Positions 25,136 to 32,142 of a stretch of DNA of 37,362 nucleotides are shown in pieces (position 1 is the stretch's first letter; each line of letters starts with the position of its first letter). The position numbers and the translations under genes are program-made. The notes under the pieces are model-generated. The model was not told where the DNA came from, searched no databases, and saw nothing but the letters and a program-made list of their open reading frames with translations. The DNA comes from a virus: positions 1-37,362 of IMG/VR virus record IMGVR_UViG_3300035698_009882. One strand, written 5' to 3'.

Positions 25136-25798
25136 TTACCACATCACTTTTCGTTCCAAAGTCTCTGCTAGAAATGGTAATGCTGTTATGGTTGTATCGA
25201 ACAACATAACGGATTCTGCAATGATAAATACTTTATTAGTTGGATCTTCAGTTGTCCACTTATCTTTAATGTCGCCATAGATCTCTAAAGAGTCTTCTAA
25301 GTGCTCCATCATAACTTGGCCATATTCGTCCCAAAATTTATAAACCTCTGTAATGTCTGATTCAGCGTAACGGATCAGTATAACGCCACGTGTGACAGCC
25401 AGATCAGGTTTATCACCAATATAGTAGATGTTGAAAGAGGATTCGACTTCACGCCAGATCAAATTGAAATTTCTTTGAAGTTCTTGTAACTCAAGTAAAC
25501 CCCATTTGATAATCTTAAACACTTCTTTATTTTCTGTTGAACTGTCCAGTCTTTCATTAAATTGAGCGACCTTCATTTCTTGTTTATCCGTCAAATCTGA
25601 TAATACTGCTCGGGTTGATATGAAGCATTCAAGATCCTGTAGTCGTGTTTTGATATTTGAGAAGAAGGGTTCGATCTTATAATTATCGAGATCCGCTTTG
25701 GCATCTCTTATATAAGCAAGTAGTGTCCAATGCTGTTGTTCGAAATCTGGTGTCTCGTGCATGAACCATAATGTGTCTAATCCTATTGGCTGTTCCAT
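25136..25798 (-). CDS. Hypothetical protein on minus strand
   Basis: 220 residues from the ATG at 25798 (a GTG at 25801 directly precedes it). Mostly helical and acidic (TRLQDLECFISTRAVLSD, then IIKWGLLELQELQRNFNLIW). No signal peptide, cysteine cluster or known motif. It converges on the acetyltransferase gene with one base between stops. Two promoter candidates precede it: an AATATATAA box 5 bases before the start and a GAAAC-type element at 25875-25903. The function is not known. Confidence 0.75.
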   Translation of the reverse strand: MEQPIGLDTLWFMHETPDFEQQHWTLLAYIRDAKADLDNYKIEPFFSNIKTRLQDLECFISTRAVLSDLTDKQEMKVAQFNERLDSSTENKEVFKIIKWGLLELQELQRNFNLIWREVESSFNIYYIGDKPDLAVTRGVILIRYAESDITEVYKFWDEYGQVMMEHLEDSLEIYGDIKDKWTTEDPTNKVFIIAESVMLFDTTITALPFLAETLERKVMW

Positions 25799-25802
25799 CA
25801 CC

Positions 25803-25811
25803 TTATATATT
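25803..25811 (-). promoter_or_regulatory. Late-type promoter motif AATATATAA, minus strand
   Basis: The minus strand reads GGAAATATATAAGGTGATGG, the box ending five bases before the start codon at 25798, as at 11241 and 22709. Confidence 0.4.
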
Positions 25812-25874
25812 TCCTTTTACATGGACCATTCCCGAATATAAATAATCCTTGGAAAATCTGTGGACTTTATCTTC

Positions 25875-25911
25875 AATATACAGAAACAATACCCTTTGTT
25901 TCGAATAAAAT
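25875..25911. promoter_or_regulatory. Divergent GAAAC-type promoter pair
   Basis: Plus strand: AGAAAC (25882-25887), 18 bases, TAAAAT (25906-25911), towards the ATPase gene at 25928. Minus strand: CGAAAC (complement of 25898-25903), 17 bases, TATATT (complement of 25875-25880), towards the gene at 25798. The two interleave, each -35-like box lying inside the spacer of the other. Confidence 0.55.
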
Positions 25912-25927
25912 CAGCAAACATAGTTTA

Positions 25928-27136
25928 ATGAAGCCATCGTATAGAAAATTATTGGTTAATGATCAGAAGATTAAGATTCAGGAGGAAGATCCTGATGTGA
26001 TCCCACATTTCATCCAAGTGAATAAAACAGTCCCATCGACATATCAAATAACCGGTACGTTCATATTTGAGGAATGGTTGTCTTATCTGAAGAACGTGTA
26101 TGCCGAAAATATGTTGATCTCGTGGCAAATGCAAATTGACGATTACAAACAAGTTGTTGTCCAAGTTGAAATTGGGGAATCAGTCATATTTGTTAGATCT
26201 GGGCGTACATCTACACGGAATGCGGAGTCTTATAAATTGTCACCAAAGCAGAAGAAATTTGAAACAAAAATTGGTGAGGATTACAAGGAACTACTAATAT
26301 TTAATGACGTTGAAATATTCTACGACATTAAAGCAGGGTTACCACAGAAATTTATAGATCAACACAAGGGGTTTATACTTCCGAAAAGTGAGGTTGCTAA
26401 TCACATTTATTTGGTGTGTCAAGATCCTGATATTGGCTTGTACTGTAATTCTATGCCTATCAAAGATTCCGATTACGACTTTGATCTTGCTTTACATTAT
26501 GGCGATAGTATGCCAGAGTTTCACGAGAAGCAGATCAAACGACTTACGGATGAAAGCAAGGGAATCATTCTTTACCACGGAAAACCAGGTACAGGCAAAT
26601 CATTTTACATTAAACGATTATGTCGTGATCTAGTTAATACTGGTAAGAAGATTTTATATCTACCGAATAATATGGTCGATGGCCTTGGTACTCCAGCATT
26701 CAATAACTTTTTGTTAGAATGGACATCAGATGTAGCTCTTGATAAAGGTATTCTGATCATAATAGAAGATGCCGAACGAGTTCTAACTGATAGGTTACAA
26801 GGTGGTAATGCAGATGGGGTGTCAAACATCCTTAATTCAACTGATGGTATTCTCAATGATTTCTTGAATATCCAAGTATTAGCCACGTTCAACACAGACA
26901 TCACGAATATCGACAGTGCTATCAAGCGTAAGAAACGAGCATTGGCCATCAAGCACTTTGATCTATTAGAAGTAGAGGAAGCACAGAGATTGGTTGATCA
27001 TCTTAAAATTGATTTTAAAGTTGAAGATCCTATGTCTTTGGCCGATATATATTCCTTAGAAGATCTTGAAATTGATGATATTCTATTAGGATCAATCGAA
27101 AGAAAAACATTTAAAGGATTCGGAGCAAGTCGATAA
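25928..27136 (+). CDS. AAA+ ATPase
   Basis: 402 residues. An N-terminal region of about 190 residues without known motif is followed by an AAA domain: Walker A GKPGTGKS at 218-225, Walker B ILIIIEDAE at 275-283, the stretch NSTDGILNDF at 303-312 and sensor 1 N322 in LATFNTD. Basic residues KRKKR at 333-337 may supply the arginine finger. The second half resembles Bcs1/ATPase-family proteins of T4-like phages, which remodel protein or nucleoprotein complexes. The next gene starts in its stop codon (TAATG), so the two are probably coupled. Confidence 0.88.
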   Translation: MKPSYRKLLVNDQKIKIQEEDPDVIPHFIQVNKTVPSTYQITGTFIFEEWLSYLKNVYAENMLISWQMQIDDYKQVVVQVEIGESVIFVRSGRTSTRNAESYKLSPKQKKFETKIGEDYKELLIFNDVEIFYDIKAGLPQKFIDQHKGFILPKSEVANHIYLVCQDPDIGLYCNSMPIKDSDYDFDLALHYGDSMPEFHEKQIKRLTDESKGIILYHGKPGTGKSFYIKRLCRDLVNTGKKILYLPNNMVDGLGTPAFNNFLLEWTSDVALDKGILIIIEDAERVLTDRLQGGNADGVSNILNSTDGILNDFLNIQVLATFNTDITNIDSAIKRKKRALAIKHFDLLEVEEAQRLVDHLKIDFKVEDPMSLADIYSLEDLEIDDILLGSIERKTFKGFGASR

Positions 27137-27756
27137 TGTATTACAAGGATTTTAAGGATACACACAAAGGCGAAAACATTATCGTTGCAGGTTGTGGTGA
27201 AAGTGCACTTTTGGTACAAGATATTGAGTGTACAACGATCGGAGTAAATGATATTACCCGGTTGTTTGAACCAGATTACACAGTAGTTGTCAATCCGATC
27301 CAATCGTTTGCACCAGGTAGATGGGAACATATTGCCTGCAACAATTCGAAGGCTATATTTACTACGATTCGATCTAAAATGTTTGATACACATTTGCCTT
27401 TAGATAATCCTGATAAAGCAATCCAGATACATCTTGGTAAATATGACGGAGCCAGAATAAATCAACTGACTGTAGATTATACAAGGAACTCACCTTATAT
27501 GGCAGTAATAATTGCTGCACACATGGGCGCAAAGAATATTGGATTAGTCGGTGTTGATTGGACAGCCAATCATTTTTTCGGTGAAACCGGACAACATAAA
27601 TTAGTGTCACGGCCAGAAGGCTTGACTAAAATAGATGCTGAATATCGAAAGTTGCAGCAAACTCTACAAACGGCTGGTATTGGTTTTTACAATTTGAGTC
27701 CCGTTTCTCTACTGAGCTTAAATAAAATTAGAATCAAAGATTTCCTTGCCCTGTAA
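27136..27756 (+). CDS. MptE-like (DUF115-type) Rossmann-fold protein
   Basis: 206 residues. The pattern is that of the MptE-like/DUF115 group: GENIIVAGCGESALL at about 12-26 (a glycine loop), IGVND at 35-39, FEPDYTVVVNPIQSF at 44-58, NSPYMAVIIAAHMGAKNIGLVGVDW at about 115-139 and FYNLSPVSLL near the end. Relatives include pterin pyrophosphokinase-like proteins and proteins of glycan or flagellin modification islands. In a phage it could modify a nucleotide, sugar or virion surface. It is translationally coupled to the AAA+ ATPase. The fold is more certain than the reaction. Confidence 0.6.
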   Translation: MYYKDFKDTHKGENIIVAGCGESALLVQDIECTTIGVNDITRLFEPDYTVVVNPIQSFAPGRWEHIACNNSKAIFTTIRSKMFDTHLPLDNPDKAIQIHLGKYDGARINQLTVDYTRNSPYMAVIIAAHMGAKNIGLVGVDWTANHFFGETGQHKLVSRPEGLTKIDAEYRKLQQTLQTAGIGFYNLSPVSLLSLNKIRIKDFLAL

Positions 27757-28114
27757 ATTTTCTCGTTGGTCTTGGATTCTCAACAATTGTAACGCCATTC
27801 AGCCTGAGATACTTTGCAGCATATCGAGTATCATTCTTCCCGACATAACCTTGTGCCTTAGCAGTCTTCATTAAATCAAGAGCAGTCGAAGGTTCGCCAC
27901 TAACTAAATAAGTATACACAAGATCGTTTGGATAAACAATGTCGCCAGTCTTTGGATTGTAGTAAAACAAAATCTTACCATTAGGCCAAGTCATAATTTC
28001 TACTCCTGCCTGTCTACGCTTGAGTATTTTAACAACCTTTTCGAGATTAGATTCTGGCCAATCTCCATTGTAGCTGACCCCCATGACGGGCTTGTATGCT
28101 CTTAGTGATTTCAT
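27734..28114 (-). CDS. Hypothetical protein on minus strand
   Basis: 126 residues, basic. It begins MKSLRAYKPVMGVSYNGDWPE and contains VKILKRRQAGVEIMTWPNGKILFYYNPKTG and a helical C-terminal part (STALDLMKTAKAQGYV). Overlaps the end of the convergent MptE-like gene by 23 bases. The start is preceded on the minus strand by TAAATTTG (complement of 28120-28127), which fits the TAnnTTTG host promoter box of Bacteroidota. No family is recognised. Confidence 0.72.
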   Translation of the reverse strand: MKSLRAYKPVMGVSYNGDWPESNLEKVVKILKRRQAGVEIMTWPNGKILFYYNPKTGDIVYPNDLVYTYLVSGEPSTALDLMKTAKAQGYVGKNDTRYAAKYLRLNGVTIVENPRPTRKFTGQGNL

Positions 28115-28119
28115 AAGAA

Positions 28120-28127
28120 CAAATTTA
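28120..28127 (-). promoter_or_regulatory. Possible host-type -7 box
   Basis: The minus strand reads TAAATTTG, matching TAnnTTTG used by the primary sigma factor of Bacteroidota. It lies only 6 bases before the start codon, and no clear -33 TTG is seen, so the match is weak. Confidence 0.3.
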
Positions 28128-28217
28128 ACAAAATAAAAATGGTAACAGGAAACCTGGTCGGAAATATTATCCTGTTGAATACGTTTCCTATATTTAAAGA
28201 ACTAGTACATTGTGCTT

Positions 28218-28505
28218 ATGAGAAGAAACATGAAACAAACCAATGTTGTTGTCACAGACATTAGTCCATTGATAACGAACAAGATCAAGCGTATCAAATA
28301 TCGTTTAGTCAAATTTGAAGATTTAGACGATCCTTCAAGCACATACACGTTATGTATAATGAATGGTCACAAAATAGCATCTCGATTTGAACGTTTACCC
28401 ATTGGAACCAAATTGGCAAAGGTCGTTGTCTATACTAAGAAAGGACAGAACTATGTTGATGGCAACAGTAATTTTCATGTGATGCAAGCAAAACCATTAT
28501 TTTAA
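28218..28505 (+). CDS. Hypothetical small protein
   Basis: 95 residues from ATG 28218 (GTG at 28212 and ATG at 28230 are alternatives). It is basic and beta-rich: NVVVTDISPLITNKIKRI, then RFERLPIGTKLAKVVVYTK. No motif is recognised. It starts a run of small plus-strand genes after a 103-base gap. A small OB- or SH3-like nucleic-acid-binding fold is possible from composition. Confidence 0.68.
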   Translation: MRRNMKQTNVVVTDISPLITNKIKRIKYRLVKFEDLDDPSSTYTLCIMNGHKIASRFERLPIGTKLAKVVVYTKKGQNYVDGNSNFHVMQAKPLF

Positions 28506-28509
28506 GAAG

Positions 28510-28791
28510 ATGACAAAGAAGTTTACAAAAGAGTTTTTAATCGACAAATTAGATCTACCATACAACAAAGAAATTGTTGTCGAGGATACTATTGAAAAAA
28601 CCACTCGTTGGTCGGTGATACATAATCTCATATTCAAACATGAAGATAAAGTTTATCGAACGTGGTATTCAGAAGGTGCAACAGAGCAACAAGACGAAGG
28701 ACCTTGGAAATATGAAAATGAGATTGAATGCACCGAGGTTGTAGAGGTTGAAGTCCTTACGAAGGTATGGAAACCGGTTGGTGAAGTGTAG
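28510..28791 (+). CDS. Hypothetical small protein
   Basis: 93 residues, acidic. It contains RWSVIHNLIFKHEDKVYRTW and a C-terminal strand-rich part (ECTEVVEVEVLTKVWKPVG). From memory, small proteins with a 'W.V.HNLIF..DG..Y...YS.G.TE.Q.E.PW' pattern are common in phages and have no known role. Four bases separate it from the preceding gene. Confidence 0.72.
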   Translation: MTKKFTKEFLIDKLDLPYNKEIVVEDTIEKTTRWSVIHNLIFKHEDKVYRTWYSEGATEQQDEGPWKYENEIECTEVVEVEVLTKVWKPVGEV

Positions 28792-28810
28792 GAAATAATA
28801 CTTTTTCCGG

Positions 28811-28839
28811 AGCAACAAATTGATTGTTTCGCGTAAAAG
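28811..28839 (+). promoter_or_regulatory. AAC-type promoter candidate (weak)
   Basis: AGCAAC (28811-28816), 17 bases, then TAAAAG (28834-28839). The first box has a changed base relative to the other sites. It ends four bases before the ATG at 28844. Confidence 0.3.
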
Positions 28840-28843
28840 TAAT

Positions 28844-29566
28844 ATGGATATAAACAAATTAGCAATTTTCGATATTGAGACCGCGGGCAACTGGGGAACA
28901 CTCGATGAAATGAAGAAGGACAATCCCAAGATGGCCGAGTTATGGCTTAAGAGATGTGAATTCCTTCGAGGTCGATACGACAACAATAAAGATCTTTCAT
29001 GTGATGAGCTTTGGGTTCTCAAAGCCGGTTTACATCCAGAATTTGCACGAGTAGTTTGTGTATCATTCGGTGTAGTCACAAACAGTGGAGAAATGCAAAT
29101 CAAATCTTGTAGTTCTACTGATGAAAAAGAAGTTCTGGAATGGACAGCAAAAATGTTACTTAACTCTAATAGGTTGGGTCTTAGTCTTGCTGGACACACA
29201 ATAGAACGATTCGATATACCTTTCCTTTTCAAAAGATTCTTGGCCAATAAAATAAAGCCACCATTTTTGATTAACAACTGGGGCAAGAAACCGTGGGACT
29301 TAACACATTTTGATGTAGCGAAGTTCTGGGGTAACGGAGCATGGCAAGAAGGTTTTACATCTTTAGATACGATGACAGCAGTCTTCGGATTGGATTCTCC
29401 AAAAGAAAGTGGTGTAATCGCATCAAGAGTACATGCAACATTCTGGGATGATAAGGATCTAGCATCCATTGAGAAGTATTGTGAACTTGATGTAAAGGCT
29501 ACGATCGAAGTTATTCAAGCATTGTTTGAAACCGTTAACACCATTGAAGAACCTGTACCAGCATGA
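28844..29566 (+). CDS. DEDDy 3'-5' exonuclease (PolB proofreading-like)
   Basis: 240 residues from ATG 28844 (the frame is open to a TTG at 28820). ExoI motif FDIET (D10, E12), ExoII AGHTIERFDIPFL (D at about 122) and ExoIII YCELDVKATIEV (Y and D near 220) are all present; Y-x3-D makes it a DEDDy enzyme. It should remove 3' nucleotides from DNA, as in proofreading or mismatch trimming. It is a stand-alone domain of the kind annotated as PolB-like 3'-5' exonuclease, not fused to a polymerase. Four small genes follow with overlaps, forming one unit. Confidence 0.87.
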   Translation: MDINKLAIFDIETAGNWGTLDEMKKDNPKMAELWLKRCEFLRGRYDNNKDLSCDELWVLKAGLHPEFARVVCVSFGVVTNSGEMQIKSCSSTDEKEVLEWTAKMLLNSNRLGLSLAGHTIERFDIPFLFKRFLANKIKPPFLINNWGKKPWDLTHFDVAKFWGNGAWQEGFTSLDTMTAVFGLDSPKESGVIASRVHATFWDDKDLASIEKYCELDVKATIEVIQALFETVNTIEEPVPA

Positions 29567-29802
29567 ACGGATCACATGTAAATCAGTATTTCATTCAAAT
29601 GGAATCTAAATTAGAGGAGCGGTTTATCATAGGAGAACCGGTACAGATGCCAAGTGGTAAATCTGTAGGACGAGTAGCGGATTATAAATCTGATACCGGA
29701 TTCGCAAGGATTAAACTTTTCGCTGAAGTAGCACATCAAGAATTACTTCAGGCAGGAGTCCCACTCGAACACATAATTTTTGGTAAAGAAATATACGAAT
29801 GA
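29563..29802 (+). CDS. Hypothetical small protein
   Basis: 79 residues, overlapping its neighbours by 4 bases on each side. FIIGEPVQMPSGKSVGRVADY looks like a small beta-barrel (SH3-like) segment, followed by a short helix. No family is recognised. Confidence 0.7.
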   Translation: MNGSHVNQYFIQMESKLEERFIIGEPVQMPSGKSVGRVADYKSDTGFARIKLFAEVAHQELLQAGVPLEHIIFGKEIYE

Positions 29803-30011
29803 GCAAAGAAAAATTAGGGTATCCAGAATGGGTAGATAAGTATTTTGATAAAGATCCAGACCACACATATTGGACTTGGAGCTTCACTGATGATGGAATG
29901 GCACCAAGTGATCAAAGCAGGTATTATGCGGGAGATCTCAAAGAAGAATATGGTCACTACTTTGATGGTTCCACATCTCAATGTTTTGAATCAAATGAAT
30001 TTGAAGAATAA
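29799..30011 (+). CDS. Hypothetical small acidic protein
   Basis: 70 residues, strongly acidic and aromatic (YPEWVDKYFDKDPDHTYWTW; ends SNEFEE). No motif is recognised. The high negative charge resembles DNA-mimic proteins that inhibit host DNA-binding enzymes, but composition alone does not show this. Its stop shares one base with the next start. Confidence 0.68.
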   Translation: MSKEKLGYPEWVDKYFDKDPDHTYWTWSFTDDGMAPSDQSRYYAGDLKEEYGHYFDGSTSQCFESNEFEE

Positions 30012-30247
30012 TGGGAAAACTAAAACTAAAAGCTGATACACTTGCTCAGATTGTTATCAGCCTCGATGGAGCAAAAGTTGTATTAGACGACTGTAAAATA
30101 TTTGCTGCGCCTGATGAAGGAGATGACCGTATTGTGTTTCAAGCACAAGATCCCGAAAATCCTGTGCGGATGGTACAAGTTGTATTAACCAAAGTAGTAG
30201 CCGAAGATAAAGAGAAAGCGAAAGAACCGGAACCGAAAAAGGGTTAA
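30011..30247 (+). CDS. Hypothetical small protein
   Basis: 78 residues. A beta-rich part (LAQIVISLDGAKVVLDDCKI) is followed by a Lys/Glu/Pro tail (DKEKAKEPEPKKG). It is the last gene of the exonuclease unit and is followed by the structured region at 30244. No family is recognised. Confidence 0.7.
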   Translation: MGKLKLKADTLAQIVISLDGAKVVLDDCKIFAAPDEGDDRIVFQAQDPENPVRMVQVVLTKVVAEDKEKAKEPEPKKG

Positions 30248-30350
30248 CAGTAGGTTCGAAGCAAACCAGTAACCCTGCGTTCTATGGAACAAGACACCAG
30301 CGGAGCCATAGACATTCTCCGGCCTGCTGTTAGGCTTCTTTTCTTTTCTT
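30244..30350 (+). terminator. Structured RNA region ending in a terminator
   Basis: Two exclusive foldings are possible. In one, TTAACAGTAGG (30244-30254) pairs with CCTGCTGTTAG (30323-30333), enclosing a hairpin TCTATGG/CCATAGA (30281-30287 with 30306-30312). In the other, GCCT (30322-30325) pairs with AGGC (30332-30335) directly before TTCTTTTCTTTTCTTTT, a terminator form. It may be a plain terminator or a cis-acting RNA switch. Confidence 0.5.
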
Positions 30351-30354
30351 TTCG

Positions 30355-30362
30355 TACATTTG
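30355..30362 (+). promoter_or_regulatory. Possible host-type -7 box TACATTTG
   Basis: TACATTTG fits TAnnTTTG of Bacteroidota promoters and lies 6 bases before the ATG at 30368, after a terminator-like structure. No good -33 TTG is seen. A transcript from here would be leaderless or nearly so. Confidence 0.35.
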
Positions 30363-30367
30363 TATTT

Positions 30368-30655
30368 ATGAGAATAACAATCTCTTCTAATCTTTTAAGA
30401 CAATTCCCAGGTATATTAACCTTTCAGGAATTTTTGACTAAAGTAGAAATGTGTGATCGGGTTGCTATAAATGAAGCGAACTCTTCTTTACGGGAACCGG
30501 CTCTTGTAGAAAGAACTCAAACAGGTAGTGAAATTCGTTATGTATTTGAATGCCGTGGCCGGCTGGATCAATACACCAATTATCTTACGCCTGCTGGAAT
30601 GGAATTAAATCAGAATTATATACCACTCATATCAGGAATATCAGGAGCATGTTAA
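30368..30655 (+). CDS. Hypothetical protein
   Basis: 95 residues from ATG 30368. The frame is open to 30284, but that part is the structured, pyrimidine-rich leader, so the later start is better. It begins MRITISSNLLRQFPGILTFQ and ends in a polar tail. No motif is recognised. The stop overlaps the start of the next gene by 7 bases. Confidence 0.65.
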   Translation: MRITISSNLLRQFPGILTFQEFLTKVEMCDRVAINEANSSLREPALVERTQTGSEIRYVFECRGRLDQYTNYLTPAGMELNQNYIPLISGISGAC

Positions 30656-31059
30656 GAATTACACCAGAACATATCACACACTTAGAAGAAGGACAAATTT
30701 TCGTCTTCGGAAGTAACAAGAAAGGAAGGCACGGTAAAGGTGCTGCAAAGACTGCTTTAGGATGGGGTGCTATTTGGGGTCAGGCCGAAGGTATTCAAGG
30801 TAGAACTTATGGTATTCCAACCAAAGGACATACGATGAAAATTGTACTATCACCTAAAGAGATCCAGCCATATGTTGATAGATTCATTCAATATGCTATT
30901 CTACATCCCGAACTACAATTCCTCGTCACTGAGATCGGGTGCGGTCTATCTAAAATGAAGCCGAAACAAATGGCTCCTTTATTTTTTGGATGTAAAGATC
31001 TGGAGAATGTTGCTTTACCTGAGAAATTCTGGCATAAAATCAATACGATGATCATATGA
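30649..31059 (+). CDS. A1S_2505-type phage non-structural protein (macrodomain-like)
   Basis: 136 residues from ATG 30649. It opens ITHLEEGQIFVFGSNKKGRHGKGAAKTA, then GRTYGIPTKG, ending FLVTEIGCGLSKMKPKQMAPLF. This order (F-V-F-G-S-N-x2-G-x-H-G-x-G-A-A, Y-x-I-P-T-K, T-x-I-G-C-G-L) is, from memory, the conserved phage family called A1S_2505. The G-S-N and G-x-G-A-A loops resemble the ADP-ribose site of macrodomains, so binding or hydrolysis of an ADP-ribose derivative is a fair guess. It may counter host ADP-ribose or NAD signalling. The family is fairly certain, the activity is not. Confidence 0.72.
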   Translation: MLRITPEHITHLEEGQIFVFGSNKKGRHGKGAAKTALGWGAIWGQAEGIQGRTYGIPTKGHTMKIVLSPKEIQPYVDRFIQYAILHPELQFLVTEIGCGLSKMKPKQMAPLFFGCKDLENVALPEKFWHKINTMII

Positions 31060-31346
31060 CAAATAATAAAGAAATACTTGTTCAGATAATACAGAAATTG
31101 GAATTGTCTGATTATGTTGATCCAGCCGAACATTTATATGATGCGATCAAAGTTATGAAACGTCATATGAGAACCGGTAATTATGAAAATATACATGATT
31201 TCTTGTGGGGTCTAGAATCTCCCACCGTTATAGATACAGATGGTTTAGTGAAGGAATGTGCAACGATGCTTCGTAAACATCTTCTAATCCATAAACATCT
31301 TCTAATCCCGAAGGTTCCGACCATTAAGGATTTGAAAAATGGTTAG
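31056..31346 (+). CDS. Hypothetical protein, probably frameshifted at its 3' end
   Basis: 96 residues. The main part is helical (EILVQIIQKLELSDYV, then DAIKVMKRHMRTGNYENIHDF). Near the end the peptide HLLIHKHLLIP reflects an 18-base tandem duplication (31274-31309). The last residues TIKDLKNG stop at 31346. In the -1 frame the sequence continues KWLEQFPDETEVLFAV. The joined peptide TIKDLKKWLEQFPDETEVLF resembles a common phage pattern (T.KDL..WL..FP..TEV), so the stop is probably caused by loss of one A in AAAAA at 31335-31339, or by programmed slippage there. Confidence 0.65.
   Translation: MTNNKEILVQIIQKLELSDYVDPAEHLYDAIKVMKRHMRTGNYENIHDFLWGLESPTVIDTDGLVKECATMLRKHLLIHKHLLIPKVPTIKDLKNG
31274..31309 (+). 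repeat. 18-base tandem duplication
   Basis: TAAACATCTTCTAATCC occurs at 31274-31290 and 31292-31308. It keeps the frame and adds six residues (KHLLIH). It lies 26 bases before the frameshift site. Confidence 0.9.
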
Positions 31347-31561
31347 AACAATTCCCAGACGAAACGGAAGTATTGTTTGCCGTACAACAACCTGCTAGTG
31401 CTTATGAAGCATATGGTGGTGTTGATTTCGTATCACCAGTATTAGATGATAATGAAATAGGTGACGGTTGGGAATTTTCGGACTTTAGAAACAATCAGTT
31501 TACGAAACCAACTGATGAGCATTTCGGTAAATGCTACTTGCGTATCGGTGAAGGGTGTTAA
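31337..31561 (+). pseudogene. 3' part of frameshifted gene
   Basis: The frame is open from 31328 but has no ATG or GTG before about 31373 (only a TTG there), while the sequence before the TTG (KWLEQFPDETEVLF) already looks like real protein. It continues AVQQPASAYEAYGGVDFVSP and GKCYLRIGEGC. This is the domain that the upstream gene should end with. It is read here as the detached 3' half of the gene at 31056, expressed only if the frame is restored. Confidence 0.6.
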
Positions 31562-32136
31562 ATAAATCCTTCTGATTTCTTCAAGAGATCGTACACATCT
31601 TCATACAACATACTTTTCACGAGATATTTTTCGTGCATATGATATGAGTTCTTGTTAACATGGAACTGACCTTCGCCGACTGAATTCCTGTGTTGTCGAT
31701 TTGAATACCTAATATTCTCTTTCGTTATCTCATCAGATGGAATTGTAAAGATCACTAACTGATCCACACAGTACACCAAATAGATCATTTCATCGAATAG
31801 TCTCTTCTTAACCTGTTGCATATTGCAGTCGTACGTCTTATCAGTGCTCAGGTCGTCCGTATGACACAAAGATCTGTTTCCCTTATGACTATAGGCCCGG
31901 GAAGATTTAACCTCTATACGGCGATTTTCCAACATAAAGTCACATTCACCACCTTTGGGTGAAGCAGTCAATCCGTAAATAGTTTGTGTGATGTTCTCAG
32001 ATAGCTTCCCTAGTTCCCGTGGCTGAGCGTACTTGATAAAGTTTATCATATACAATGCCTTGGAGAAGGGAACATTTATGAACGTTCGTTGAAAAGAAAG
32101 TTCGGTTCGTGTGGCTCCAATCGGGTGTAGATCCAT
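31558..32136 (-). CDS. PD-(D/E)XK nuclease-like protein
   Basis: 192 residues. GKLSENITQTIYGLTASPKG precedes GECDF, then eight residues on IEVKSSRAY: E-C-D...E-V-K is the metal site of type II restriction-like nucleases (the D of GECD and the E and K of EVK). The N-terminal part ends in a helix (YMINFIKYAQPRELGK), and the C-terminal part has basic and aromatic residues (YSNRQHRNSVGEGQF). It might degrade host DNA or cut competing phage DNA; no methylase is present, so a full restriction system is unlikely. It has its own GAAAC-type promoter, divergent to the next gene. Confidence 0.65.
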   Translation of the reverse strand: MDLHPIGATRTELSFQRTFINVPFSKALYMINFIKYAQPRELGKLSENITQTIYGLTASPKGGECDFMLENRRIEVKSSRAYSHKGNRSLCHTDDLSTDKTYDCNMQQVKKRLFDEMIYLVYCVDQLVIFTIPSDEITKENIRYSNRQHRNSVGEGQFHVNKNSYHMHEKYLVKSMLYEDVYDLLKKSEGFI

Positions 32137-32142
32137 TCATGT

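Noticed and set aside
28140-28200. GGAAAC at 28149 as another GAAAC-type promoter
   Set aside because: No TATAAT-like box at 17-18 bases; the only TATAT is too far away.
28669-29469. Open frame of 266 codons on the minus strand across the exonuclease gene
   Set aside because: The plus strand has all three DEDD motifs; the minus-strand product is Ser/Leu-rich with no recognisable pattern.
30250-30270. GGTTCGAAGC as a tRNA T-arm
   Set aside because: No acceptor stem, anticodon arm or D-arm can be built around it; other pairings fit better.
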